Positions 1 to 6,361 of a stretch of 6,361 bases of DNA are shown here, in pieces (the stretch's first letter is position 1; every line of letters begins with the position of its first letter). The position numbers and the translations under genes were made by a program. The notes below the pieces were generated by a model. That model did not search any database, had not been told where the DNA came from, and was given only the letters and a program-made list of their open reading frames with translations. The stretch covers positions 1 to 6,361 of the forward strand of contig CAHJXG010000231.1 of the NCBI GenBank assembly GCA_903644035.1, read 5' to 3'. Origin of the DNA: Rhodospirillales bacterium (lineage in GTDB: Bacteria > Pseudomonadota > Alphaproteobacteria > Acetobacterales > Acetobacteraceae).

Positions 1-1884
1 GAGTGCTTCGAGATCGAGCGCCGGCTGCGCGCCCGCATGGGCATCCCGGTGTTCCACGACGATCAGCACGGCACGGCCATCATCGTCGCCGCCGCGGTTC
101 GCAACGGCCTGCTGCTGCAGGGCAAGCGGCTGGAGGAGGTGCGGCTCGTCACCAGCGGCGCCGGGGCGGCGGCGCTGGCCTGCGTGGACCTGCTGGTGGC
201 GATGGGCCTGCCGGCGGGGAACGTGACGCTGACGGACGTGAAGGGCGTCGTGTATGCGGGCCGCGACCGCGACATGCCGCCCAACATGGCGAACTATGCC
301 CGGACGACCGACGCGCGCCGCCTGCCGGACGTGCTGGCCGGCGCCGACGTGTTCCTGGGGCTGTCGGCGCCCAACGTGCTGCGTCCCGACTGGCTGCATC
401 TGCTGGCCGACCGGCCGTTGATCCTGGCGCTCGCCAACCCCGACCCGGAGATCATGCCGGACCTGGTGCGCGATGCCCGGCCCGACGCCATCGTCGCCAC
501 CGGGCGCAGCGACTTCCCGAACCAGGTCAACAACGTGCTGTGCTTCCCCTTCATCTTCCGCGGCGCGCTGGACGTGGGGGCGAGCGAGATCAACGAGGCG
601 ATGAAGGTCGCCTGCGTCGAGGCCATCGCCACCCTGGCGCGCGTCGAGGCGAGCGAGGTGGTGGCGGCCGCCTATGGCGGCGCCGCCCCGGTGTTCGGGC
701 CGGAGTACATCATCCCGAAGCCGTTCGACCCGCGCCTCATCCTGCAGATCGCCCCCGCCGTCGCCGCGGCGGCGATGAGCAGCGGCGTGGCGCGCCGCCC
801 CATCGAGGACTTCGCCGCCTACCGCCGCGAGCTGGAGAAGTTCGTGTTCCGCTCCGGCCAGTTCATGCGCCCGGTGTTCGAGGCCGCGCGCCAGGCGCCG
901 CAGCGCATCGTCTATGCCGAGGGCGAGGATGAGCGGGTGCTGCGCGCCGTGCAGACCCTGGTGGATGACGGCATCGCGCAGCCGATCCTGCTCGGCCGCC
1001 GCAAGGTGATCGCCGCCCGGGTGCGCGACATGGGGCTGCGCATGACGCTCGACGACGCCGTCCGCGTGCTCGACCCGGCGGAGGACCGCGCGGTGTTCGA
1101 TCCGCTGGTCGAAGCCTATCAGCGCATGGTGGGGCGGCGCGGCATGCCGCCCGACGCGGCGTCCCGGCGGCTGGACCGGCGGCCCACGGTCGCCGCGGCG
1201 ATGCTGCTGCAGGCCGGTCAGGCGGATGCGGCGATCTGCGGCGGCACCGGCGACTGGTGGCGGCACATGCAGTATCTGCTGCCCATCGTGCCGCGGCGGC
1301 CGGAGGTGTCCCGCGTCTTCGCGCTGTCCTGCCTGATCCTGCAGAGCGGCGCGCTGTTCATCTGCGACACCCACATGAACCTCGACCCCACGGCGGCGCA
1401 GGTCGCCGAGATGACGCTGCTGGCCGCCGATGCCGTGCGGTCGTTCGGCGTCGTGCCCAAGGCGGCGCTGCTGTCGCATTCGAGCTTCGGCTCCAGCAAC
1501 TCCGACACCGCCCGCAAGATGCGGCACGCGCTCGCGCTGATCCGCGAGCAGGCGTCGGAGCTTGAGGTGGACGGGGAGATGCACGCGGACGCCGCGCTGA
1601 TCGAGAACCTGCGCGACCGGGCCGTGCCGGACAGCCGGCTTTCGGGCATCGCGAACCTGCTGGTGATGCCGGGTCTGGACGCGGCGAACATCGGCGCCAC
1701 CCTGCTCAAGGCCGCAGCCGACGCCCTGCCGGTCGGGCCGCTGCTGCTCGGCATGTCGCGTCCGGTGAACGTGCTGGTGCCGACCGTGACCGCGCGCGGC
1801 ATCGTGAACGTGAGTGCCGTGGTGGCGATGGATGCAGCGAAGCGCGCATCCGGGGATGCGGCGCGGCGCGGCGGCGCCGGGTGA
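1..1884 (+). CDS. maeB: NADP-dependent malic enzyme with C-terminal phosphotransacetylase-like domain (5' partial)
   Basis: Oxidatively decarboxylates malate to pyruvate, normally with NADP, in the cytoplasm, linking the TCA cycle to pyruvate and NADPH supply. The reading frame is open from base 1, and the first residues (ECFEIERR) already match the family, so the gene starts upstream. 627 residues are present; the family is usually about 750-770, so roughly 130-150 are missing, including the catalytic Tyr/Lys region and part of the metal site. Visible motifs, numbered from the window edge: PVFHDDQHGTA (16-26, metal/substrate Asp), dinucleotide-binding GAGAAA (53-58), ANPDPEI, the NQVNNVLCFPF stretch and FGPEYIIPKPFDP. 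From about residue 302 (RIVYAEGEDERV) to the end runs a phosphotransacetylase-like domain with FICDTHMN, LLSHSSFGSS, DGEMHADAAL and RGIVNVSA. In studied hybrid malic enzymes this domain serves allosteric control by acetyl-CoA rather than acetyl transfer; whether that holds here is inferred. The stop is followed after 4 bases by the J-domain gene. Confidence 0.96.
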   Translation, partial: ECFEIERRLRARMGIPVFHDDQHGTAIIVAAAVRNGLLLQGKRLEEVRLVTSGAGAAALACVDLLVAMGLPAGNVTLTDVKGVVYAGRDRDMPPNMANYARTTDARRLPDVLAGADVFLGLSAPNVLRPDWLHLLADRPLILALANPDPEIMPDLVRDARPDAIVATGRSDFPNQVNNVLCFPFIFRGALDVGASEINEAMKVACVEAIATLARVEASEVVAAAYGGAAPVFGPEYIIPKPFDPRLILQIAPAVAAAAMSSGVARRPIEDFAAYRRELEKFVFRSGQFMRPVFEAARQAPQRIVYAEGEDERVLRAVQTLVDDGIAQPILLGRRKVIAARVRDMGLRMTLDDAVRVLDPAEDRAVFDPLVEAYQRMVGRRGMPPDAASRRLDRRPTVAAAMLLQAGQADAAICGGTGDWWRHMQYLLPIVPRRPEVSRVFALSCLILQSGALFICDTHMNLDPTAAQVAEMTLLAADAVRSFGVVPKAALLSHSSFGSSNSDTARKMRHALALIREQASELEVDGEMHADAALIENLRDRAVPDSRLSGIANLLVMPGLDAANIGATLLKAAADALPVGPLLLGMSRPVNVLVPTVTARGIVNVSAVVAMDAAKRASGDAARRGGAG

Positions 1885-1888
1885 CGCC

Positions 1889-2332
1889 ATGATCCTGCTG
1901 GGCCTGGGCCTCGGCGCGCTCGGGCTGCTGCTGTGGGCGGCGAACGCCTTTTCCCGCGCCAGCGTCGCTTCGCTGAAGGCGCTGCTGGCCTGGGTGGTGG
2001 CGCTGGGCGGCCTGGCGCTGGGTGCGATGCTGCTGCTGACCGGGCGGGGAGCGTCGGCCATCGCGGCGGGCGTGTTCCTGGGCCCGCTCGCCTGGAGCTG
2101 GTGGCAGGAGGCGCAGGGCAAGGGCAAGCCGCGTCCAGATCAGGCAAGACGGGGCAGGATGGGCCGGGCCGAGGCGCTTGAGGTGCTGGACCTCACCGAC
2201 CCGGTGTCGGACGCGGACGTGCGCGCGGCCTGGGTCCGGCTGATGCGGGTGGCGCATCCCGATGGCGGCGGCACGCACGGGCTGGCGGCGCGGGTGAACC
2301 AGGCGCGGGACGTGTTGCTCAAGGGCCGATGA
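1889..2332 (+). CDS. Small membrane-anchored J-domain (DnaJ-like) protein
   Basis: 147 residues from an ATG four bases after the maeB stop. An in-frame ATG at 1814 would overlap maeB by 71 bases and add a non-hydrophobic stretch, so 1889 is preferred. The N-terminal half is hydrophobic, with likely membrane segments at about residues 2-19, 30-50 and 55-72 (the last ends in WSWW). A basic, flexible linker follows (about 76-93, several Lys/Arg). The C-terminal part (about 91-147) is a J domain: AEALEVLDL (helix I/II lead-in), AAWVRLMRVAHPD with the HPD motif at 123-125 that stimulates Hsp70 ATPase, then GGG and the VNQARDVLL helix. The layout, membrane part first and J domain last, resembles Tim14/DjlA-type co-chaperones that recruit DnaK to a membrane. 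Client and role are unknown. The tight spacing suggests cotranscription with maeB but no shared function. The only Shine-Dalgarno candidate is a weak GGGTG just before the start. Confidence 0.85.
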   Translation: MILLGLGLGALGLLLWAANAFSRASVASLKALLAWVVALGGLALGAMLLLTGRGASAIAAGVFLGPLAWSWWQEAQGKGKPRPDQARRGRMGRAEALEVLDLTDPVSDADVRAAWVRLMRVAHPDGGGTHGLAARVNQARDVLLKGR

Positions 2333-2454
2333 TTGTTTGTTTTCGACAGCACGCGCGTCTTGCCGCCCCGGACCGGCCATGGCACCGTTCCAATTGGGGG
2401 AAAAATCGTCTAGTCGCGGCGCGATCACAACCAAAAACGGAACGCACCCACGTC
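2333..2454 (+). promoter_or_regulatory. Intergenic leader of galU, probable promoter region
   Basis: This is the only gap above 20 bases between genes. It is about 59% GC by hand count, clearly lower than the neighbouring genes, and holds a T-rich run at 2333-2343 and A-rich runs at 2400-2405 and 2433-2437. A possible sigma-70-like pair is TTCCAA (2388-2393) and TAGTCG (2411-2416) with a 17-base spacer, but both hexamers match consensus poorly, so no exact promoter is claimed. An 8-base perfect palindrome CCAATTGG lies at 2390-2397. Placement before a four-gene unit and the base composition are the reasons to call it regulatory. No terminator hairpin for the upstream gene was recognised. Confidence 0.35.
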
Positions 2455-3330
2455 ATGAAAAAGCTGCGTAAGGCCGTCCTGCCGGTTGCCGGCCTGGGCA
2501 CCCGCTTCCTGCCGGCGACCAAGGCCATGGCCAAGGAGATGCTGCCCATCGTGGACAAGCCGCTGATCCAGTATGCGATCGAGGAGGCGCAGGCGGCCGG
2601 GATCGAGCAGTTCTGCCTCGTCAGCGGGCGCGGCAAGACCGCGCTGATCGACCACTTCGACGTGGCCTACGAGCTGGAGGCGACGCTGCGGGAGCGCGGC
2701 AAGACCGACATGATCGCCATGCTGGACGCGATGAAGGTGCAGCCCGGCTCGATCACCACGGTGCGCCAGCAGGTGCCGCTGGGGCTGGGCCACGCCATCT
2801 GGTGCGCGCGCGCCTTCATCGGCGACGACCCCTTCGCCATCCTGCTGCCGGACGACCTGGTGCTGAGCGAGACCCCTTGCCTGGAGCAGCTGGCGCAAGC
2901 CTATGCGGAGACCGGCGGCAACGTGGTCGCCGTGGCCGAGGTGCCGCGGGACCAGACCAACAAGTACGGCATCCTGCGCGTCGGCCAGGATGACGGGCGC
3001 ATGGTCGAGGTGCTCGGCCTCGTGGAGAAGCCGAAGCCCGCGGACGCGCCGAGCAACCTGTCGGTGATCGGCCGCTACGTGCTGCTGCCGGAGGTGATCG
3101 GCCACCTGTCGCAGATGGAGCGCGGCGCCGGCAACGAGGTGCAGCTGACCGACGCGATGGCCAAGATGATCGGCAACACCCCGTTCCACGGCCTGCGCTA
3201 CGAGGGCCGTCGGTTCGACTGCGGCGACAAGATCGGCTTCCTTGAGGCGCAGATCGCCTTTGCGCTGAAGCGGCCCGAGCTGGCGCCGGCGGTGCGTGAG
3301 TTCATGAAGCATTACCAGGATGCGGTGTGA
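2455..3330 (+). CDS. galU: UTP-glucose-1-phosphate uridylyltransferase (UDP-glucose pyrophosphorylase)
   Basis: Makes UDP-glucose and pyrophosphate from UTP and glucose-1-phosphate in the cytoplasm, supplying glucosyl units for exopolysaccharide, LPS and other glycans. 291 residues, the usual length for bacterial GalU. Motifs: nucleotide-binding GLGTRFLPATK (13-23), KEMLPIVDKP (27-36), LPDDLVL with the metal-binding Asp pair at 133-134, VEKP (190-193), GNEVQLTDAM, and FDCGDKIGF (254-262) near the sugar site. The start at 2455 gives the canonical N-terminus MKKLRKAVLPVAGLGTRF. An in-frame ATG at 2329, overlapping the previous stop as ATGA, would add 42 residues with no family resemblance, mostly encoded by the intergenic leader, so it was not used. 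The Shine-Dalgarno signal is weak (GGAA at 2439-2442, 12 bases away). The stop overlaps the pgmG start by one base (TGATG). Confidence 0.97.
   Translation: MKKLRKAVLPVAGLGTRFLPATKAMAKEMLPIVDKPLIQYAIEEAQAAGIEQFCLVSGRGKTALIDHFDVAYELEATLRERGKTDMIAMLDAMKVQPGSITTVRQQVPLGLGHAIWCARAFIGDDPFAILLPDDLVLSETPCLEQLAQAYAETGGNVVAVAEVPRDQTNKYGILRVGQDDGRMVEVLGLVEKPKPADAPSNLSVIGRYVLLPEVIGHLSQMERGAGNEVQLTDAMAKMIGNTPFHGLRYEGRRFDCGDKIGFLEAQIAFALKRPELAPAVREFMKHYQDAV
3317..3320 (+). promoter_or_regulatory. Shine-Dalgarno of pgmG inside the galU end
   Basis: AGGA lies 9 bases before the ATG at 3330, within the last codons of galU. It favours the ATG at 3330 over the GTG at 3327 immediately before it, from which the spacing would be 6. 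Together with the TGATG stop/start overlap it suggests translational coupling of the two genes. Confidence 0.6.
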
Positions 3331-4739
3331 TGGCATTCCAGCACAGTTTCGACCCGACCAGCCTGCGCGAGTACGACATCCGCGGCGTGGTCGGCCGGAC
3401 ACTCCACCCGGCGGACGCCTTCGCCATCGGCCGCTGCTTCGGCAGCGTGGTGGCGCGCGCCGGAGGGCGGCAGGTGGCGGTCGGCTATGACGGCCGGCTG
3501 TCCTCGCCGGAGCTCGCGGCGTCGCTCGTGGACGGGCTGAAGGCGAGCGGCATGGAGGTGCTGCGGGTGGGCCGCGGGCCGACGCCGATGCTGTATTTCG
3601 CGGCGACCACGCTCCACACGGACGGCGCAGTGATGGTGACCGGCAGCCACAACCCGCCGGACTATAACGGCTTCAAGATGATGCTGGGCAAGCGCGCCTT
3701 CTTCGGCGCGGACATCCAGGCGCTGGGCCAGATGGCGGCGGCGGGCGACGTGGTGGAGGAGGCCCCCGGCAGCGACCGCGCCGTGGACGTGGCCGACGAC
3801 TACGTGGCGCGGCTGGTGCAGGACTGGGACGGCGGCGACCGCAGGCTGCGCGTCGTGTGGGACAACGCGAACGGCGCCGCGGGCGAGGTGCTGGCCCGGC
3901 TGCTGAAGGTCTTGCCGGGCCACCACACCGTGCTCAACCCGGAGATCGACGGCCGCTTCCCCGCGCACCACCCGGACCCGACCATCGCCCGCAACCAGGA
4001 GCAGCTGATGGCCGCGGTGCGGGAGCAGGGGGCGGACCTCGGCATCGGCTTCGACGGCGACGCGGACCGGGTGGGCGTCGTGGACGGCGGCGGCGGGATG
4101 CTGGTCGGCGACCAGCTGATGGTCGTGCTGGCGCGCGACGTGCTGCGCACCCACCCCGGCGCCACAATCATCGCCGACGTGAAGGCGAGCCAGGTGCTGT
4201 ATGACGAGATCGCCCGCGCCGGCGGCCAGCCGCTGATGTTCAAGACCGGGCACAGCCTGATCAAGGCGAAGATGGCGGAGATCGCCTCGCCCTTCGCCGG
4301 CGAAATGTCGGGCCACATCTTCTACGCCGATCGCTGGTACGGCTTCGACGACGCGCTGTATGTCGCGGTGCGCCTGATGGGCATCGTGGCGCGCATGGAC
4401 ACGACGCTGGAGGCGGCGCGGAAGGCCTTGCCCCAGGTCGTCAACACGCCGGAGCTGCGCTTCGACTGCGACGACACGCGCAAGTTCGTGGTGGTGCAGG
4501 AGGTGGCGGCCCGGCTGCGCGCCGCCCGCGCCGACCTGAACGACATCGACGGCGTGCGGGTGCTGACGCCTGACGGCTGGTGGCTGCTGCGCCCGTCCAA
4601 CACGCAGGCCGTGCTGGTGGCGCGGGCGGAGGCGCGGGACGAGGCCGGGCTGGAACGCCTCAAGGCGGCGCTGGTGGAGCAGCTGGAAGCGTCGGGCCTG
4701 TCGGCGCCGGACTTCTCCGGGAACAACGCCGGGCACTGA
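3330..4739 (+). CDS. pgmG: Phosphoglucomutase/phosphomannomutase (alpha-D-phosphohexomutase family)
   Basis: Interconverts the 6- and 1-phosphates of glucose and mannose through a phosphoserine enzyme, giving glucose-1-P for GalU and mannose-1-P for GDP-mannose. 469 residues, normal for the PMM/PGM branch (about 460). The four-domain signature is complete: LREYDIRG (12-19), GYDGRLSSPEL (52-62), the catalytic loop TGSHNPPDYNG with phospho-Ser106, the Mg-binding loop DGDADR (242-247), the sugar-specificity loop GEMSGH (324-329), and the phosphate-binding loop RPSNTQA (421-427). GEMSGH is the form seen in dual-specificity enzymes. The N-terminus and PTPMLYFA stretch recall the alphaproteobacterial PgmG group, hence the symbol; manB or algC would be equivalent family labels. 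Start choice: ATG 3330, overlapping the galU stop by one base, although GTG 3327 is possible. The glucose-1-P product is the direct GalU substrate, so the pairing makes metabolic sense. Confidence 0.95.
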   Translation: MAFQHSFDPTSLREYDIRGVVGRTLHPADAFAIGRCFGSVVARAGGRQVAVGYDGRLSSPELAASLVDGLKASGMEVLRVGRGPTPMLYFAATTLHTDGAVMVTGSHNPPDYNGFKMMLGKRAFFGADIQALGQMAAAGDVVEEAPGSDRAVDVADDYVARLVQDWDGGDRRLRVVWDNANGAAGEVLARLLKVLPGHHTVLNPEIDGRFPAHHPDPTIARNQEQLMAAVREQGADLGIGFDGDADRVGVVDGGGGMLVGDQLMVVLARDVLRTHPGATIIADVKASQVLYDEIARAGGQPLMFKTGHSLIKAKMAEIASPFAGEMSGHIFYADRWYGFDDALYVAVRLMGIVARMDTTLEAARKALPQVVNTPELRFDCDDTRKFVVVQEVAARLRAARADLNDIDGVRVLTPDGWWLLRPSNTQAVLVARAEARDEAGLERLKAALVEQLEASGLSAPDFSGNNAGH

Positions 4740-4741
4740 GG
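4737..4741 (+). promoter_or_regulatory. Shine-Dalgarno of the GT61 gene overlapping the pgmG stop
   Basis: TGAGG contains the pgmG stop codon and a GAGG core 6 bases before the GTG at 4748. It is the main reason for choosing that GTG as the start of the glycosyltransferase gene and implies that ribosomes finishing pgmG can reinitiate there. Confidence 0.55.
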
Positions 4742-4747
4742 CCCGCG

Positions 4748-5857
4748 GTGGCGCTCGCGCCGCGGTTCTACCAGGTCGCCTCCTTGGCTGCGCTGACGGA
4801 ACGTGGGCTGGCCCGTGCGGAGGTGGCGGCGCCGGGCCAGTCAGTCGCCGACCTGCCGCTCGGCTTCGGCCAGACCGACCTCGCCGACGGGTCGATTGAC
4901 CAGCATCCCGGCGGCGTCGGCTGGCGCCCGCTGCCCGGTGGCATCCCCATCAGCCCGGCCGTCCGCTACACGTTCAACGACGCGACGGTGCATGGGCCGG
5001 AGGGCGTCGTCACCTTGGGGCGCTACGTGGTCGAGCCGACGCTGGACCACGTCTGGCCCCCCTGGGCCGGGGCCTGGCGGGACGGGGCGCTTTGGCTGGT
5101 GAACGCCCAGTTCACCGCAGGCCGCTTCGCCGAGGCCGAGCACCTGCTGCATGGCAACTGCCGGAACTACTACCATTGGCTGCTGGACGGGCTCGGGCGC
5201 TGGAGCGTCTGCCCTGCGGCCCGATTCGCGTGCCTGCTGCCCTGGTCCGGCGAGGCGTTCCAGCGGGCCGGCCCGGCGCTGGTGCCGGACCTGGTGGCGC
5301 GAGGGTTGACGCTCGGCCCCGGCCAGGCGATCGAGGTCCGCCGGCTGCACTGGACCACGAGCCTGACCGGCTTCGGCACGCAGTTCCACCCGGCGCTGCG
5401 CCGCCTCGGGGAGGCCATGCGGTCGTCTGCCCCGGCCGCCGACCGGCCCGCGCTCTACATCTGCCGTGACGACGCTTCCAACCGGCCGCTGCGGAACGAG
5501 GCCGAGGTCATGCGGCTTTGCGCGGACCGGGGCTTCCACGTCGTGCGCCTGGCGAAGCTGCCGCTGACAGACCAGGTCGCGCTGTTCGCCGGCGCCCGGC
5601 GGATCGTGGCGCCGCACGGGGCGGGGCTGGGCAACCTGCTGTTCTGCCAGCCCGGCACGAAGCTGCTGGAGCTGCACATGGACCGCTACGTGAACTGGTG
5701 CTTCCGCCGCCTCGCCGCGACGATGGAGGTGCGCTATGGCTGCGTGATCGGACGTGCGGAGCCGGGGGAGGGGTCCGTGCATGACCGCGCCTGGTCGCTC
5801 GACCTCGACCGGCTCGCGGCTGCGCTGGACGACCCCGGTTTCGGTTTGGACGCCTAG
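4748..5857 (+). CDS. GT61-family (DUF563) glycosyltransferase
   Basis: 369 residues from a GTG start 8 bases after pgmG. The frame stays open upstream to 4580, but that part lies inside pgmG and is Gly/Ala/Arg-rich shadow sequence. Family signs: HLLHGNCRNYYHWLLDG (132-148), the NYYHWLLD hallmark of DUF563 proteins; a nucleotide-sugar region YICRDDASNRPLRNEAEV (Arg240, Asp241, Asp242, Asn245, Arg246); and RIVAPHGAGLGNLLFCQPG (285-303), the conserved APHGAGL loop, followed by LLELHMD and a C-terminal Rossmann-like end. No signal peptide or membrane segment is evident, so the protein is probably cytoplasmic or peripheral at the inner membrane. Bacterial members are usually annotated as capsular polysaccharide biosynthesis proteins; donor and acceptor cannot be read from sequence (the family includes xylosyl-, arabinosyl- and GlcNAc-transferases). 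Its place after galU-pgmG suggests surface or secreted glycan synthesis. Confidence 0.85.
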   Translation: MALAPRFYQVASLAALTERGLARAEVAAPGQSVADLPLGFGQTDLADGSIDQHPGGVGWRPLPGGIPISPAVRYTFNDATVHGPEGVVTLGRYVVEPTLDHVWPPWAGAWRDGALWLVNAQFTAGRFAEAEHLLHGNCRNYYHWLLDGLGRWSVCPAARFACLLPWSGEAFQRAGPALVPDLVARGLTLGPGQAIEVRRLHWTTSLTGFGTQFHPALRRLGEAMRSSAPAADRPALYICRDDASNRPLRNEAEVMRLCADRGFHVVRLAKLPLTDQVALFAGARRIVAPHGAGLGNLLFCQPGTKLLELHMDRYVNWCFRRLAATMEVRYGCVIGRAEPGEGSVHDRAWSLDLDRLAAALDDPGFGLDA

Positions 5858-5860
5858 GAG
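5856..5860 (+). promoter_or_regulatory. Shine-Dalgarno of the D-threonine aldolase-like gene
   Basis: AGGAG overlaps the TAG stop of the glycosyltransferase gene and lies 12 bases before the ATG at 5873, a slightly long but usable spacing. The next in-frame ATG (5903) has no comparable purine-rich site before it, which favours 5873. Confidence 0.5.
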
Positions 5861-5872
5861 AGCAACAGAGCC

Positions 5873-6361
5873 ATGCTGCAACCGCCCCCCGCCCAGCCCG
5901 GCATGCGCGAGGACGAGGTCGATACCCCGGCGCTGCTGATCGACCTCGATGCGTTCGAGCACAACCTGGACCGCATGGCCGCCCTGCTGCGCCCGACCGG
6001 CGCCCGGCTGCGCGCCCATGCCAAGACGCACAAGTCCCCCGTCGTCGCCCATCTGCAGATCGCCCGCGGCGCCGTGGGCCAGTGCGTGCAGAAGGTCGCG
6101 GAGGCGGAGGCGCTGGCCTGGGGCGGCGTGCCCGACATCCTCGTGACCAACGAGGTCGTGGGCGACGCCAAGCTCGGGCGCCTGCTGGCGCTGTCCCGCA
6201 TCGCCCGGGTGGCGGTCTGCGCCGACGACCCGGCCAACGTCGCCCGGATCGAGGCGGCGGCGGAGGCGGCGGGACATCGCATGACGGTGCTGGTCGAGAT
6301 CGACGTCGGCATGACGCGCGCCGGCGTCGCCCCCGGCCCGGACGCGGTGGCGCTGGCGGCG
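5873..6361 (+). CDS. PLP-dependent D-threonine aldolase/DSD1-family enzyme (3' partial)
   Basis: 163 codons run open to the window end with no stop, so the C-terminal half (family about 370-390 residues) is missing. What is visible is the alanine-racemase-like TIM-barrel N-terminal domain: VDTPALLIDLDAFEHNL (16-32), RAHAKTHKS with the probable PLP Schiff-base Lys51, then QCVQKVAEAEAL, DILVTNEVVG and VLVEIDVGMTRAG, all typical of fold-type III D-threonine aldolase, D-serine dehydratase-like and 3-hydroxy-D-aspartate aldolase proteins. These cleave or dehydrate D-3-hydroxyamino acids with PLP and a divalent metal bound by C-terminal His/Cys residues, which lie beyond the window, so the substrate cannot be assigned. 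The Pro-rich first 10 residues are not conserved; Met11 (5903) is a possible alternative start. It follows the glycosyltransferase by 15 bases, so it is probably cotranscribed, but no shared pathway is apparent. Confidence 0.87.
   Translation, partial: MLQPPPAQPGMREDEVDTPALLIDLDAFEHNLDRMAALLRPTGARLRAHAKTHKSPVVAHLQIARGAVGQCVQKVAEAEALAWGGVPDILVTNEVVGDAKLGRLLALSRIARVAVCADDPANVARIEAAAEAAGHRMTVLVEIDVGMTRAGVAPGPDAVALAA

Noticed and set aside
3..932. 309-codon + strand frame overlapping the malic enzyme
   Set aside because: Arg/Gly/Ala-rich, low-complexity translation in an alternative frame of a well-conserved enzyme.
2333..2343. T-rich run after the J-domain gene as an intrinsic terminator
   Set aside because: No GC-rich inverted repeat could be found immediately before it, and the run is interrupted by two G residues.
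2376..2397. Two 8-base palindromes (GCCATGGC at 2376-2383 and CCAATTGG at 2390-2397) as operators
   Set aside because: Short perfect palindromes are expected by chance, they do not extend, and neither matches an operator I can name.
2425..3402. 325-codon minus-strand open frame opposite galU
   Set aside because: Shadow of galU with a His/Arg/Gln-rich product and no family resemblance.
3312..4736. 474-codon open frame on the minus strand covering all of pgmG
   Set aside because: The product is rich in His, Arg, Gln, Val and Ala without any recognisable motif, and the + strand gene is complete with all catalytic loops. High-GC genes commonly leave this antisense frame free of stops.
4580..4747. 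Upstream extension of the glycosyltransferase frame inside pgmG
   Set aside because: Encodes Gly/Ala/Arg-rich sequence that mirrors pgmG codons. GTG 4748 has a Shine-Dalgarno at the right distance and lies just after the pgmG stop.
4841..6277. 478-codon minus-strand open frame across the glycosyltransferase and aldolase-like genes
   Set aside because: Same antisense composition bias, crosses a gene boundary, and has no domain signature.
5873..6361. Assignment as 3-hydroxy-D-aspartate aldolase of the beta-hydroxyaspartate cycle
   Set aside because: The visible N-terminal domain is shared by several activities, and no other gene of that cycle is in the window.

Overview
The window is a densely packed, high-GC stretch with every supported gene on the + strand and almost no intergenic DNA. 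Gene content, protein motifs and composition point to an alphaproteobacterium. The malic enzyme, J-domain and PgmG-type sequences look like Rhodospirillales, possibly Acetobacteraceae; this is an inference from remembered family sequences, not from a search.

Left part (1-2332): the 3' four-fifths of a MaeB-type malic enzyme carrying a C-terminal phosphotransacetylase-like domain, cut by the window edge. Four bases later comes a small membrane-anchored protein with a C-terminal J domain (HPD motif intact). The only sizeable non-coding gap follows (2333-2454, 122 bp, about 59% GC by hand count, visibly less GC-rich than the genes), and it probably holds the leader and promoter of the next unit.

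Right part (2455-6361): four genes that look like one operon. galU (UTP-glucose-1-phosphate uridylyltransferase) overlaps by one base with pgmG (phosphoglucomutase/phosphomannomutase). After 8 bases comes a GT61/DUF563-family glycosyltransferase, then after 15 bases a PLP-dependent enzyme of the D-threonine aldolase/DSD1 family that runs off the window end. GalU and PgmG together interconvert hexose phosphates and make UDP-glucose. The GT61 enzyme is a plausible user of nucleotide sugars for surface polysaccharide. The aldolase-like gene has no obvious link to that pathway.

I saw no RNA gene, mobile element, CRISPR array or large repeat. Most of the window is ordinary metabolism. The points worth a second look are the start-site ambiguity at galU, the membrane J-domain protein, and the pairing of a lone GT61 enzyme and an amino-acid aldolase with the nucleotide-sugar genes. 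I found no convincing evidence of an undescribed system.
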